Notes under the pieces: generated by a model | Seen by the model: the letters and a program-made list of their open reading frames with translations, nothing else | Databases searched by the model: none | Told to the model about the DNA's origin: nothing | DNA from: JAYQKL01 sp049889535 | GTDB lineage: Bacteria; Pseudomonadota; Alphaproteobacteria; RS24 | Assembly: GCA_049889535.1 (NCBI GenBank) | Contig: JBMHDF010000015.1 | Coordinates: forward strand, 1 to 64,000 | Reading direction: 5' to 3' | Length of the DNA stretch: 64,000 nucleotides | Made by a program: the position numbers and the translations under genes | Part shown: piece after piece, positions 26,426 through 34,943 of the stretch | How the letters are laid out: every line of letters begins with the position of its first letter | Numbering within the stretch: the first letter of the stretch is position 1

Positions 26426-27189
26426 TGTCATTTTTATCGCCAATCCGCATTGCTGCTAGATTTTTAGTTCTTTTGTTAATGAGCATATCAGCGTTGCCTG
26501 CGCAGGCGCTGGTTACAGATTTGTCCAAAAACGAAGTTGCGATTGAAACCAATTTCACTGGCGAAAGCGTCTTGTTGTTTGGCGCGATTGAGCAGGTCAA
26601 ACCAGATGCACAAGATATTGTGGTGATTATTAAGGGGCCCGACCAAGCCCTGACCGTGCGCCGAAAAAATCAAAATTTCGGTATTTGGGTTAATGATGAA
26701 AAACAAAGTTTTCAAAAAGTCCCTTCATATTATGCGGTGGCCAGCACTCGAAAATTATCTGAAATTGCGACAGACACAGAGCTGGCACGCCACGCCGCTG
26801 GTCTGGATAATTTGCCCGTCACACTTGCGGGCAATCAACATGGTGAGTTTCAACAATTTATCAATGGGTTAATCCGCAATAAACAGGCCGCGGGGTTATA
26901 TCGCCAAACTGAAAATGGTGTGCAACTCATTGGGGGGCGTTTGTTTCGGGCCGAGATTGACTTGCCTTCTGGCATTCCGGTCGGCCGTTATGAAGCCCGC
27001 ATTTTATTATTTGAAAATGGCAAAGTCATCAGCCAGCAATCCAACAAAATTGATGTCGGTATTAGCGGGGTTGAACAATTGCTCTATAGCTGGGCGCATG
27101 GCCAACCCATGCTATATGGTATTGTCGGCGTTATTATTTCAGTTTTTTGCGGTTGGGGTACAGCCAGTCTCTTCCGTCGCCGCAGTTAA
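26425..27189 (+). CDS. TIGR02186 family membrane-anchored periplasmic protein
   Basis: This 254-residue protein has a signal peptide (ARFLVLLLMSISALPAQALV), a periplasmic beta-rich domain and a C-terminal membrane helix, IVGVIISVFCGWGTASLF, before a basic end. The block LVTDLSKNEVAIETNFTGESVLLFGAI is characteristic of TIGR02186, which is almost always found beside a TauE/SafE transporter in Alphaproteobacteria. Its function is not established; a role as accessory subunit of the transporter is inference. It shares one base with the upstream stop codon. Confidence 0.85.
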   Translation: MSFLSPIRIAARFLVLLLMSISALPAQALVTDLSKNEVAIETNFTGESVLLFGAIEQVKPDAQDIVVIIKGPDQALTVRRKNQNFGIWVNDEKQSFQKVPSYYAVASTRKLSEIATDTELARHAAGLDNLPVTLAGNQHGEFQQFINGLIRNKQAAGLYRQTENGVQLIGGRLFRAEIDLPSGIPVGRYEARILLFENGKVISQQSNKIDVGISGVEQLLYSWAHGQPMLYGIVGVIISVFCGWGTASLFRRRS

Positions 27190-27235
27190 ATTTTGAAGAT
27201 ACAAAGAGATAAAGAAAAATAAGGACGGACCAATC

Positions 27236-27985
27236 ATGGCAGATGGATTTTTATTTTCTCTGATGCTGGCAGCGCTAGGTGGGCTTCTCAGTTTTCTCTC
27301 GCCATGTGTCTTGCCGCTGGTGCCAGGTTATTTATGCTTTGCCGCTGGCATGGATTATGACGAGTTAACTGAGGCCAATCGCCAAGCGATTTATGCGCGT
27401 GTGTTACCGTCAGCTTTGGCCTTTGTGCTTGGGTTTTCAGTTGTGTTTATCAGTCTTGGCGCGGGGGCGGCAGCGATAAACCCGTTTATATTGGGCCATA
27501 AAGATATTTTAGGCAAAATCGCGGGCGTGTTTATCATTCTGCTTGGTTTGCATATGAGCGGCATCCTACGTCTGAATTTTTTGCAAAAAGAGCTGCGCGT
27601 GCAAAAACGCGTTGAAAAAAACAAATCATGGCAATGGCTGTCTGCCTTTGGCTTGGGACTGGCTTTTGCATTTGGCTGGACGCCCTGCATTGGCCCAATT
27701 TTAGCAACCATTTTAACGCTGGCCGCTTCCAGCGATAGCCTAACCGATGGCATTATTCTGCTTAGTTTTTATGCGCTTGGGCTGGGAGTGCCGTTCATCC
27801 TCACAGCTTTGGGGGTTTCATATTTTATGCAATCAAGTAGCCGCATAAAAAAACATATGCGCAAAATTGAAATCTTCACGGGCGGACTTTTAATGGCAAC
27901 CGGTTTGTTAATTTATCTCGGTTCCTTGCAAAATCTGGCGACCTATTTACTTGATTGGTTCCCCTTCATGTCCAAGCTTGGTTAA
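27236..27985 (+). CDS. ccdA: Cytochrome c biogenesis protein CcdA (DsbD transmembrane family)
   Basis: This 249-residue membrane thiol transporter moves reducing equivalents from cytosolic thioredoxin to the periplasm. The two redox cysteines are in FLSPCVLPLVPGYL (helix 1) and GWTPCIGPIL (helix 4). Six helices are expected. A good ribosome site, AAGGACGG, precedes the ATG. Being in the TauE/TIGR02186 run and near the exported MsrB, it may supply periplasmic reductant to more than cytochrome c maturation; this last point is inference. Confidence 0.9.
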   Translation: MADGFLFSLMLAALGGLLSFLSPCVLPLVPGYLCFAAGMDYDELTEANRQAIYARVLPSALAFVLGFSVVFISLGAGAAAINPFILGHKDILGKIAGVFIILLGLHMSGILRLNFLQKELRVQKRVEKNKSWQWLSAFGLGLAFAFGWTPCIGPILATILTLAASSDSLTDGIILLSFYALGLGVPFILTALGVSYFMQSSSRIKKHMRKIEIFTGGLLMATGLLIYLGSLQNLATYLLDWFPFMSKLG

Positions 27986-28012
27986 TCAAAATTTCAGCCT
28001 ATTAATCACATC

Positions 28013-28498
28013 ATGACAAAGACACACACCACTCAAACAGATAAACAAATCCCATTGCCAGCCCTCATGCTTGGCGGGGCGGGTCTTCTTCCATTTCTTC
28101 TGCCAACCCTTGTGGCTTTGACGCCCGCGCTGGAGAGCTGGCGACAGGTTGGGGTGATGTTTACCCTGACTTATGGCGCGGTTATTTTATCTTTTATGGC
28201 GGGCATTCGTTGGGGAACGAGCATGTTGGTTTATCAACAAGACCAAATGCAGCTAACAAAAGGATTAAGCCTGAGTGTGATACCCGCCCTGCTCGCCTAT
28301 TTCCTGTTAATTTTTCCGGCCAATATATGGGCGCCATTGGCGCTGGCCTTATTGCATATTTTGCAAGCAGCATCAGATATACGGGCCAGTCAAAAAGGCG
28401 AATTGCCAGCATGGTATGCCAACCTTCGATTTGGATTAACCTTTGGTGCCAGTGCGTGTCTGTTAGCGGTTGCAGGGGTGCAATTAGGACTTACTTAA
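28013..28498 (+). CDS. DUF3429 family membrane protein
   Basis: This 161-residue protein has about five hydrophobic helices. The features LMLGGAGLLPFLLPTL, YGAVILSFMAGIRWG and WYANLRFGLT are typical of DUF3429 proteins. No function is established. It follows ccdA by 27 bases. Its last codons overlap the convergent TetR gene by 8 bases. Confidence 0.8.
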   Translation: MTKTHTTQTDKQIPLPALMLGGAGLLPFLLPTLVALTPALESWRQVGVMFTLTYGAVILSFMAGIRWGTSMLVYQQDQMQLTKGLSLSVIPALLAYFLLIFPANIWAPLALALLHILQAASDIRASQKGELPAWYANLRFGLTFGASACLLAVAGVQLGLT

Positions 28499-29117
28499 TC
28501 TCTGCCAGCCCATCAATCCCTTCTAGAGCAAGGGTCGCGGCAAATTTTGCTGCCTGCTGCGGGTCGGGATTCTCGCGCTTCATCATCACATCTAAAATCG
28601 AAAACGCAATACCTGTTGCGGCGGCGGCCAGATAATCCACATCAATTTGTGGCAGGTCATTTTTGTGAATGTAAATCTGAATATCCTGACGCAGCTCATC
28701 AAGGCCCGCGCGAATTTGGGGACCACTCACATGCCCGCCCTCGCGCCCACGATTGGAGCGAACCAATGCATAATCGGCAGGGTTTTCAGCAAAAAACGCA
28801 AAATAGGCGTAAAAGCTTTCCTCAACACTTTTCTCAAGCGTGTCAGCCTGACGGCGGCTTTGCGACAAACGCGCACGCAAACGCTCCCCCATATCTTCAA
28901 TCAATGCTTGGAAGATTTCCTCTTTGCCCTGAAAATAATTGTAAAAAGTGCCGCTCGCCAAACCTGTTTGACGGATAATATCGCGCACAGTCGTGGCGCC
29001 AAACCCGCGTTCAGAAAACACACGCCGCGCCGCTTTTAAAATCGCGATATTATTATCGACCCGTTTCGTGTAACGCCGGCCTTTTTTTGCTTCGCCACTG
29101 GACTCTAAGTGTGACAT
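28491..29117 (-). CDS. TetR-family transcriptional regulator
   Basis: This 208-residue repressor-type protein has an N-terminal helix-turn-helix (residues about 20-66: RVFSERGFGATTVRDIIRQT, ASGTFYNYFQGKEEIF) and a C-terminal helical ligand domain. A polybasic KKGRRYTKR precedes the domain. A GGGGGAG ribosome site precedes the ATG at 29115-29117. It is convergent with DUF3429 and downstream of nothing obviously coupled. The target and ligand are unknown. Confidence 0.92.
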   Translation of the reverse strand: MSHLESSGEAKKGRRYTKRVDNNIAILKAARRVFSERGFGATTVRDIIRQTGLASGTFYNYFQGKEEIFQALIEDMGERLRARLSQSRRQADTLEKSVEESFYAYFAFFAENPADYALVRSNRGREGGHVSGPQIRAGLDELRQDIQIYIHKNDLPQIDVDYLAAAATGIAFSILDVMMKRENPDPQQAAKFAATLALEGIDGLAEIK

Positions 29118-29174
29118 AAATTTCTCCCCCCCGAGAGTAAAGCACTTAATTTATTTTATGCCAAGCATATCGCA

Positions 29175-29519
29175 TTAGAGTATCTCTAAAACATTTTCAG
29201 GCGGACGCCCCAATGCTGCTTTTCGCCCTTTCACAACAATTGGACGCTCAATTAAAATCGGGTTATCCGCCATGGCTTGTATCAGCTTTTGCGAATCTGT
29301 CACTTCTTTTAATTTCAACTCTTTATAAACGGCCTCGCCTTTGCGTAATAGGCTGGCGGGTTCTATTTTCAGCTTCTTAACCAGCTTAGCAATCTCATCT
29401 GCACTGAGCGGTTCTTTCAAATATTCAACAATCTTCACGCTTTCCCCTTTTTCCTCCAGCAAGGCTAAAGTTTGGCGTGATTTTGTGCATCGTGGATTGT
29501 GATAAATTGTTGTGGTCAT
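29175..29519 (-). CDS. Possible internal start: ArsC-like arsenate reductase alone
   Basis: This reading frame lies inside the pyrD ORF and is in frame with it. The ATG at 29517-29519 has AAGGAGAGAG five bases upstream, stronger than most starts in the window. The product would be a 114-residue ArsC-family protein with the active cysteine in NPRCTKSRQ, ending in RPIVVKGRKAALGRPPENVLEIL-like family sequence. ArsC proteins reduce arsenate with glutathione/glutaredoxin; some relatives have other roles. No arsB or arsR gene is nearby, so arsenic resistance is not established. Confidence 0.6.
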   Translation of the reverse strand: MTTTIYHNPRCTKSRQTLALLEEKGESVKIVEYLKEPLSADEIAKLVKKLKIEPASLLRKGEAVYKELKLKEVTDSQKLIQAMADNPILIERPIVVKGRKAALGRPPENVLEIL

Positions 29520-30656
29520 TTTTCTCTCTCCTTTTTGTTTCTTCACGGCAGGTTTTTTTGCGGCAGATTTAGCTGTCTTTGCTGGCTTTGCTGGCTTTTT
29601 CTTCACTGCTTGTTTTAATGGCACATCAACGCCAACCGCTTCCGAGATATTCTGGAACCCATCAGCGCGCAGCAACTCAGCCAAATCACGCTTCATATTT
29701 TCAACCAGTCGCGGCCCCTGATACACCATTGCGGTGTAAAGCTGTACCAAATTTGCGCCAGCCCGGATTTTGGCATAAGCATCTGCGGCGCTCGAAACGC
29801 CCCCTGCACCAATTAGCAAAATCTGCCCCTTTGTCAGCCGCCGCATTGCGCTCAAAATCTGCGTGGCAGGTGCCATTAAGGGCCGTCCTGACAAGCCGCC
29901 CTCTTTGGCAGCATGTTTTTCGCCTGCGATGGCATCTCTGTCTAATGTGGTGTTTGAAATAATAATGCCGTCAATTTTAGTGGCGAGCGCACAGGCAGCA
30001 ATATCTTCCAACTGCGCGTCGTCTAAATCAGGCGCGATTTTTAGTAAAACAGGTGTGGCACGGGCGGATTTTTTGACTTTTTTGAGCAATTCCGTAAGCG
30101 GTTTGCGCGCCTGTAAATCCCGCAAACCTGGCGTATTGGGTGAGGACACATTGACGGTTAAATAACTCGCATAATCACCGAAAACTTCAGCACCTAGCGT
30201 ATAATCTGCAATCCGGTCATGTGCCTGTTTATTCGCGCCAATATTAACGCCAACCAGCCCCACTGGTGCACGCCGTGAGAGCCTTGCGCGCACCGCCTCA
30301 TGCCCCTGATTGTTAAACCCCAAGCGGTTAATAATCGCCTCTGATTTTTTCAATCGAAAAACCCGCGGCTTGTCATTTCCAGATTGCGGCAATGGTGTCA
30401 CTGTCCCGACCTCTGTAAACCCAAAGCCCGACTTAAGAATACCATCAATGGCTTCTGCATTTTTATCAAATCCAGCCGCTAACCCAAAAGGATTTGAAAA
30501 TTGATGCCCAAGCAAATCCTGTTTCAAAATATAATCATCTTTGCCAGGCAATGGCGCCACGCGGCCAAAAAGATTCAAAGCCAACAATGTCATTTTATGC
30601 GCAAATTCTGGCGGCAGCAAAAATAATATGGGGCGCAGGATTTTATATATTGGCAT
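29175..30656 (-). CDS. pyrD: Dihydroorotate dehydrogenase (quinone) fused to ArsC-like reductase
   Basis: This single 493-residue frame encodes two proteins. Residues 1 to about 345 are class 2 PyrD, which oxidises dihydroorotate with quinone in the membrane: FGLAAGFDKNAEAIDGIL, TVNVSSPNTPGLRDLQ, IISNTTLDRD and LIGAGGVSSAADAYAKIRAGA are present. A low-complexity Lys/Ala/Pro linker of about 30 residues follows (KKKPAKPAKTAKSAAKKPA). From residue 380 comes an ArsC/Spx-family domain, NPRCTKSRQTLALLEEKG. Immediately before that domain is AAGGAGAGAG and an ATG, so the second part could also be made separately. The fusion may be real or may mark a lost pyrD stop. Confidence 0.88.
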   Translation of the reverse strand: MPIYKILRPILFLLPPEFAHKMTLLALNLFGRVAPLPGKDDYILKQDLLGHQFSNPFGLAAGFDKNAEAIDGILKSGFGFTEVGTVTPLPQSGNDKPRVFRLKKSEAIINRLGFNNQGHEAVRARLSRRAPVGLVGVNIGANKQAHDRIADYTLGAEVFGDYASYLTVNVSSPNTPGLRDLQARKPLTELLKKVKKSARATPVLLKIAPDLDDAQLEDIAACALATKIDGIIISNTTLDRDAIAGEKHAAKEGGLSGRPLMAPATQILSAMRRLTKGQILLIGAGGVSSAADAYAKIRAGANLVQLYTAMVYQGPRLVENMKRDLAELLRADGFQNISEAVGVDVPLKQAVKKKPAKPAKTAKSAAKKPAVKKQKGERKMTTTIYHNPRCTKSRQTLALLEEKGESVKIVEYLKEPLSADEIAKLVKKLKIEPASLLRKGEAVYKELKLKEVTDSQKLIQAMADNPILIERPIVVKGRKAALGRPPENVLEIL

Positions 30657-30686
30657 CAGGCTTTCTCATCGTTGATGTTCATATAA

Positions 30687-31106
30687 CTAAGTTTGAGGCG
30701 CGACCTTTAACGCGGCAAGTGGTTTCGTCTTTCCATCTGCATATGCTAACACAGGCTGGCACTCAGAATCCCACAGAAAATCCCAAATCTGGCTGATCTG
30801 TTGCGGCAAAAGCGCGCCATAAAGATGCGGGAAATGCTCCCCACCGCGCGACGCCTCCCAGACCAACTCAGTGTTGGATAACTGGTTAACTGGCACCTGA
30901 AGCAATATCAAATTTTTTTGCCCCAGAAAATATTTTTTGGCCGTGCCTTCAATTTGATGCACTGCCGAGAAATGAATAAATCCATCATCAATATCGATAC
31001 CAACGCCTGAAAAAATTTTTTTCTCACAAGCCAGCTCCCAATCCTCGCGGGCGCAAATTTTATAAATATAATCTGTCTGTTGGGCTGGCTGTTGTGGGTC
31101 AAGCAT
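30687..31106 (-). CDS. DUF952 family protein
   Basis: This 139-residue protein matches DUF952. YIYKICAREDWELA, the core DGFIHFSAVHQIEGTAKKYF and WEASRGGEHFPHLYGALL are the family blocks. Some family members have been suggested to be related to glutathione S-transferase or ADP-ribosyl-type folds, but no activity is established. It lies 3 bases after lysK and 30 bases before pyrD, so the three are probably one transcript. Confidence 0.85.
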   Translation of the reverse strand: MLDPQQPAQQTDYIYKICAREDWELACEKKIFSGVGIDIDDGFIHFSAVHQIEGTAKKYFLGQKNLILLQVPVNQLSNTELVWEASRGGEHFPHLYGALLPQQISQIWDFLWDSECQPVLAYADGKTKPLAALKVAPQT

Positions 31107-31109
31107 GAC

Positions 31110-32708
31110 TCATCCATGATTATTTTCATCAAGACCATTTTCATCTAACGCATGCGCGATTAAGGCGATGGTTTTGTCCAATCCATAAAGCGCGACAAAA
31201 GACCCAAATCGCGGCCCCTGACTTTGACCCAATAAAATCTCGTAAAGCGCCTTAAACCAGTCGCGCAAATTATCTTCAAAAAACGCTTTGCCGACGGCGT
31301 AAATCTCGCTTTGGATTGTCTCCGCATCTGACGCGGCAGGTAATTGCTTAAGCTGGTCAAGCAAGTGTGACAGAGCTTGTTTCTCCGCATCTGTTGGCGC
31401 GCGATAGGCTTTATTGGGTTTCACAAAATCATGGAAATAAGTCACCGCATAAGCCGCAAGCTGGTCGAGCATCGGCATGGCTTCGGGGCTTGCTTCTGGC
31501 GCATAGGTTTTAATAAAGCCCCATAAAGTTTCTTTATTATCCGCATTACTGGCAGAAACCAGATTCAGCAAAAGCGCGAAACTCACAGGTAATCCTTTAG
31601 CAGGCGGTTGGCCCTGATGAATATGCCAGACCGGATTGGCCAATTGCTCTTTTGGCTCTTGCGCAGCATATTTATCTAAAAAGATGAGATACTCATCAAC
31701 ATTTTTTGGAATGACATCAAAATAGAGTCGCTTGGCTTTGCGCGGGCTTTGGAACATATAAAGCGAAAGGCTTTCTGGCGAGGCATAATGCAACCATTCT
31801 TCAATCGTCAACCCATTACCCTTGGATTTTGAAATCTTCTCGCCCTTTTCATCTAAAAACAACTCATAGCTAAAGCCTTCAGGTGGCAAGCCGCCTATCA
31901 CCTTGCAAATCCGCGAGGATAATTTGACACTTTCCATCAAATCCTTGCCGGCCATTTCATAATCCACACCAAGCGCGGTCCAGCGCATGGCCCAATCGGC
32001 TTTCCACTGCAATTTAACCGCCCCATTGGTGACCGGCGTGGTCAGTGTTTCACCCGTTTCGGGGTGTACATAGCTAATGGTGCCAGCCGCCACATCTTTA
32101 TCAACCAAAGGCACCATTAATACTTTGCCGCTTATCGGGCAAATCGGCAGAAAAGGGGAATAGGTCTGGCGCCGCTCTTCACCAAGTGTTGGTAAAATGA
32201 CATTCGTTACAGCATCATAATTAGCCAATATGGTCAGCAAAGTGTCATTCATACGACCAGTTGTGTAATATTCAGTCGCGCTCGCAAATTCATAGTCAAA
32301 CCCGAACTGGTCTAAAAAAGCTTGTAGACGGGCATTATTATGAGCCCCAAAACTATCATGCGTGCCAAACGGGTCTGGTACTTGGGTCAGCGGTTTTTCA
32401 AGATGCGCTTCTAGCATCTCACGCTGGGGTACATTATCGGGGACTTTGCGCAAGCCATCCATGTCATCAGAAAAGCAAATCAGCCGCGTTTGTATTTCAG
32501 GTGATAGCAATTGAAAAGCTTGGCGCACCATGCTGGTACGCGCCACCTCCCCAAATGTGCCAATATGCGGCAAGCCAGAGGGCCCGTAACCTGTTTCGAA
32601 TAAAACAGATGTCTGACCTGTTTTTTCAATCCGCGCCAGAATTTTACGGGCTTCTTCAAATGGCCAGGCTTTGCTTTCTAAGGCGATGTCTTTTAACGTG
32701 TCACTCAT
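31110..32708 (-). CDS. lysK: Lysyl-tRNA synthetase, class I
   Basis: This 532-residue enzyme charges tRNA-Lys. It belongs to class I, the Rossmann-fold form found in archaea and most Alphaproteobacteria, not the class II LysS. The HIGH-like motif is HIGT at about 48-51 (GYGPSGLPHIGTFGE). The KMSKS-like motif is KISKSKGN at about 290. ICFSDDMDGLRKVPDN is also typical. Length is normal. It is divergent from the TerB-like gene. Confidence 0.96.
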   Translation of the reverse strand: MSDTLKDIALESKAWPFEEARKILARIEKTGQTSVLFETGYGPSGLPHIGTFGEVARTSMVRQAFQLLSPEIQTRLICFSDDMDGLRKVPDNVPQREMLEAHLEKPLTQVPDPFGTHDSFGAHNNARLQAFLDQFGFDYEFASATEYYTTGRMNDTLLTILANYDAVTNVILPTLGEERRQTYSPFLPICPISGKVLMVPLVDKDVAAGTISYVHPETGETLTTPVTNGAVKLQWKADWAMRWTALGVDYEMAGKDLMESVKLSSRICKVIGGLPPEGFSYELFLDEKGEKISKSKGNGLTIEEWLHYASPESLSLYMFQSPRKAKRLYFDVIPKNVDEYLIFLDKYAAQEPKEQLANPVWHIHQGQPPAKGLPVSFALLLNLVSASNADNKETLWGFIKTYAPEASPEAMPMLDQLAAYAVTYFHDFVKPNKAYRAPTDAEKQALSHLLDQLKQLPAASDAETIQSEIYAVGKAFFEDNLRDWFKALYEILLGQSQGPRFGSFVALYGLDKTIALIAHALDENGLDENNHG

Positions 32709-32837
32709 ATTATGCTCAACCGCTTTTCATGCGAGATATGGTTGCAAGAAACCGATAAGTTCTTGTCAAAAAGCATTATCTAGCGCACTCTAGCCTTAAA
32801 GAACAGGGTAATTTCATTTTTTCTTTACAGGTGGCCA

Positions 32838-33263
32838 ATGCGCGAAGATACGCTTTTCACAACCGAGCAAGTTTTAGTTTTTTTAATGCTCACAATGGCT
32901 GCCGCCGACGGCCCGCTTAACGACACTGAAACCGCCCGAATTGCTCGACTTGTCGCGGTACTTCCTGTGTTTGAAAACCTGCCCGATAAGCAAATTCCGG
33001 ATATCATAGACCATTTTGCGGCGCTCATGTCCGACGAGGCGGGGCTGGATACGCTCATGGAACTCGTTGGCGAGTCTGTGCCGCCTGCACTTTATGAAAC
33101 CGCATATGCGCTTGCTGTTGAAGTGGCGGCGGCAGATTATGATGTCCAGCCTGAAGAAATTAGATTGCTAGAACTTATCCGTGACACCTTAAAACTTGAA
33201 AAACTCGTCACTGCCGCGATTGAACGCGGCGCGCGGGCGAGATTCACGCAAATGCCGCATTAA
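32838..33263 (+). CDS. TerB-family protein
   Basis: This 141-residue helical protein is of the TerB / tellurite-resistance-like family. The pattern MAAADGPLNDTETARI near residue 20 and VEVAAADYDVQPEEIRLL near 95 are the two acidic repeats that may bind a metal. No other ter genes are present, so the name should not be taken to mean tellurite resistance. The ATG at 32838 follows AGGTGGCC. It is divergent from lysK, with 129 bases between. Confidence 0.85.
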   Translation: MREDTLFTTEQVLVFLMLTMAAADGPLNDTETARIARLVAVLPVFENLPDKQIPDIIDHFAALMSDEAGLDTLMELVGESVPPALYETAYALAVEVAAADYDVQPEEIRLLELIRDTLKLEKLVTAAIERGARARFTQMPH

Positions 33264-33369
33264 ATTTTGCCCCAAACGCATTTCATTAAATACAACCGAA
33301 GGTTGTGTCTTAAAAGAAATTAAACTTACAATTCGTTGAATTATCCCATTTCAAAGCCATGATGGCAGC

Positions 33370-34830
33370 ATGAATGGCGATAAAAATAATCCCAGACACT
33401 TGTTGGAAACTGGATTTGGTGAAAATCTCCCCTCTGCCCAACTGCACCCCACTCAACAAGATCAAAAACTATATTGGGCGAGCGAGGCCATTGTGCGCTT
33501 CACGCCTTATCAATCAGCAAAACATGCGCCTGTTTTGACATTTTTATTTTGGTTTTCATGTCTCACCCTCATCACGCTTGGCCTTGTGTGGTTTTATCTC
33601 GACGTCACATTTTTTCTGCTCTCAGTCATTTGCTTGCTATTTGCCTTGAATGAATGCGCGTGTTTTATATTGGCTCCCCTGCACCGCAAAACACCTAAAA
33701 ACCATGATAAAACAACAAGCCTCGCTCCCTCAGACTATGGTCGATATTCTGTTTTCTTACCGCTTTTTCACGAAGCGCATATGTTGGAGCAATTAGTGGC
33801 CGCCATGCAAAAGCTGGATTATCCGCCCGATAAATTAGAACTGATTTTCATTTTAGAGGCAAACGACCAAGACACTCATGCCGCTTTGCTGGCGCTTTTG
33901 GCCAAAGAAAAATTAATGATGGATTATCAAATTTGCATCGTGCCAGAAGCACACCCACAAACCAAACCCCGTGCCTGTAATTATGCGCTGCTTTTAGCCA
34001 GTGGTGATTATTGCGTGATTTATGACGCAGAGGATTTACCGCACCCCCAACAACTCAATGAAGCCGCCACATGGTTTGCCCAAAACCCGGACGCCAAAAT
34101 CTGTTTTCAGGCGCCGCTTATAATAAAAGACCATAAATATGATTTATTGGGCAGTTTTATGGCGCTCAACTATACAACCTTATTTCGTTTGCAAATGCCT
34201 ATTTTAGCAAAAGCAGATTGGCTGATTTATTTTGGTGGCACATCTAACCATTTAAACCGTCGTCACTTATTGGCTGAGCTTGGTTGGGACGCTTATAATA
34301 TGACGGAAGATGCCGAGCTGTCACTGCGCCTCTATCAAAGAGGCTATAAGATTAAAATGTTAAACCACCCAACTTATGAGTCCGCGACCTATGGTTTTAT
34401 CAATCACATAAAACAAAGAACACGATGGCAAAAAGGCACCATGCAAACGCTCATCGCGCATCGCCATATTTGGGGTTTTAAAAAGCCCACGATAAAACAA
34501 ATATATATTTTACTAAGCCTGCTTGGTCGCAGCCTATCGCCAGCCCTATTTGCCTTTTTGATTTTGTCAAACCTTACCTTGATTTATAAGGAGACATTCA
34601 CCCCCTCTTTGCCAAATCTCATATCTTTATTGCCATATGTTTTATTGGTCATGCTCAATCTATTGGCCTGCTTCAAAAACAAAACTTATTGGCTAATTTT
34701 TCTGGTGCCGCTTATCCCGCTTCAGTGGTTTTTTCTATGCATGACTTTTATTCGCGCTCTATGGCAATTGCTACGGCGCCCTTTTTATTGGGAAAAATCG
34801 CCACATCATCTCACTCAAATTAAATTATAA
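33370..34830 (+). CDS. Glycosyltransferase family 2, membrane
   Basis: This 486-residue processive-type GT2 has two N-terminal helices (FLFWFSCLTLITLGLVWFYL and a second after it), a cytosolic catalytic domain and three to four C-terminal helices. Catalytic motifs are YDAEDLPHP, TEDAELSLRL and QRTRWQKGTMQT, the Q-x-x-R-W-type product-binding motif. These mark a polysaccharide-type synthase related to cellulose/curdlan synthases, but the sugar is unknown. No other polysaccharide gene adjoins it. It ends 4 bases before the tRNA-Gly gene on the other strand. Confidence 0.88.
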   Translation: MNGDKNNPRHLLETGFGENLPSAQLHPTQQDQKLYWASEAIVRFTPYQSAKHAPVLTFLFWFSCLTLITLGLVWFYLDVTFFLLSVICLLFALNECACFILAPLHRKTPKNHDKTTSLAPSDYGRYSVFLPLFHEAHMLEQLVAAMQKLDYPPDKLELIFILEANDQDTHAALLALLAKEKLMMDYQICIVPEAHPQTKPRACNYALLLASGDYCVIYDAEDLPHPQQLNEAATWFAQNPDAKICFQAPLIIKDHKYDLLGSFMALNYTTLFRLQMPILAKADWLIYFGGTSNHLNRRHLLAELGWDAYNMTEDAELSLRLYQRGYKIKMLNHPTYESATYGFINHIKQRTRWQKGTMQTLIAHRHIWGFKKPTIKQIYILLSLLGRSLSPALFAFLILSNLTLIYKETFTPSLPNLISLLPYVLLVMLNLLACFKNKTYWLIFLVPLIPLQWFFLCMTFIRALWQLLRRPFYWEKSPHHLTQIKL

Positions 34831-34834
34831 GGAG

Positions 34835-34908
34835 TGGAGCGGGTGAAGGGAATCGAACCCTCGTCGTCAGCTTGGGAAGCTGCTGCTCTACCATTGAGCT
34901 ACACCCGC
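34835..34908 (-). tRNA. tRNA-Gly (CCC)
   Basis: The complete 74-nt cloverleaf on the minus strand includes CCA. The acceptor GCGGGTG and the T arm GGTTCGATTCC are present. The anticodon loop TTCCCAA gives anticodon CCC. It is convergent with the glycosyltransferase gene. Confidence 0.95.
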
Positions 34909-34943
34909 CAATATGTCCTTAATGGCCGAACTGAAAGGGTTAA

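Noticed and set aside
28491..28498. Convergent overlap of the DUF3429 and TetR genes
   Set aside because: An 8-base overlap of stop codons is common in compact genomes and carries no special meaning.
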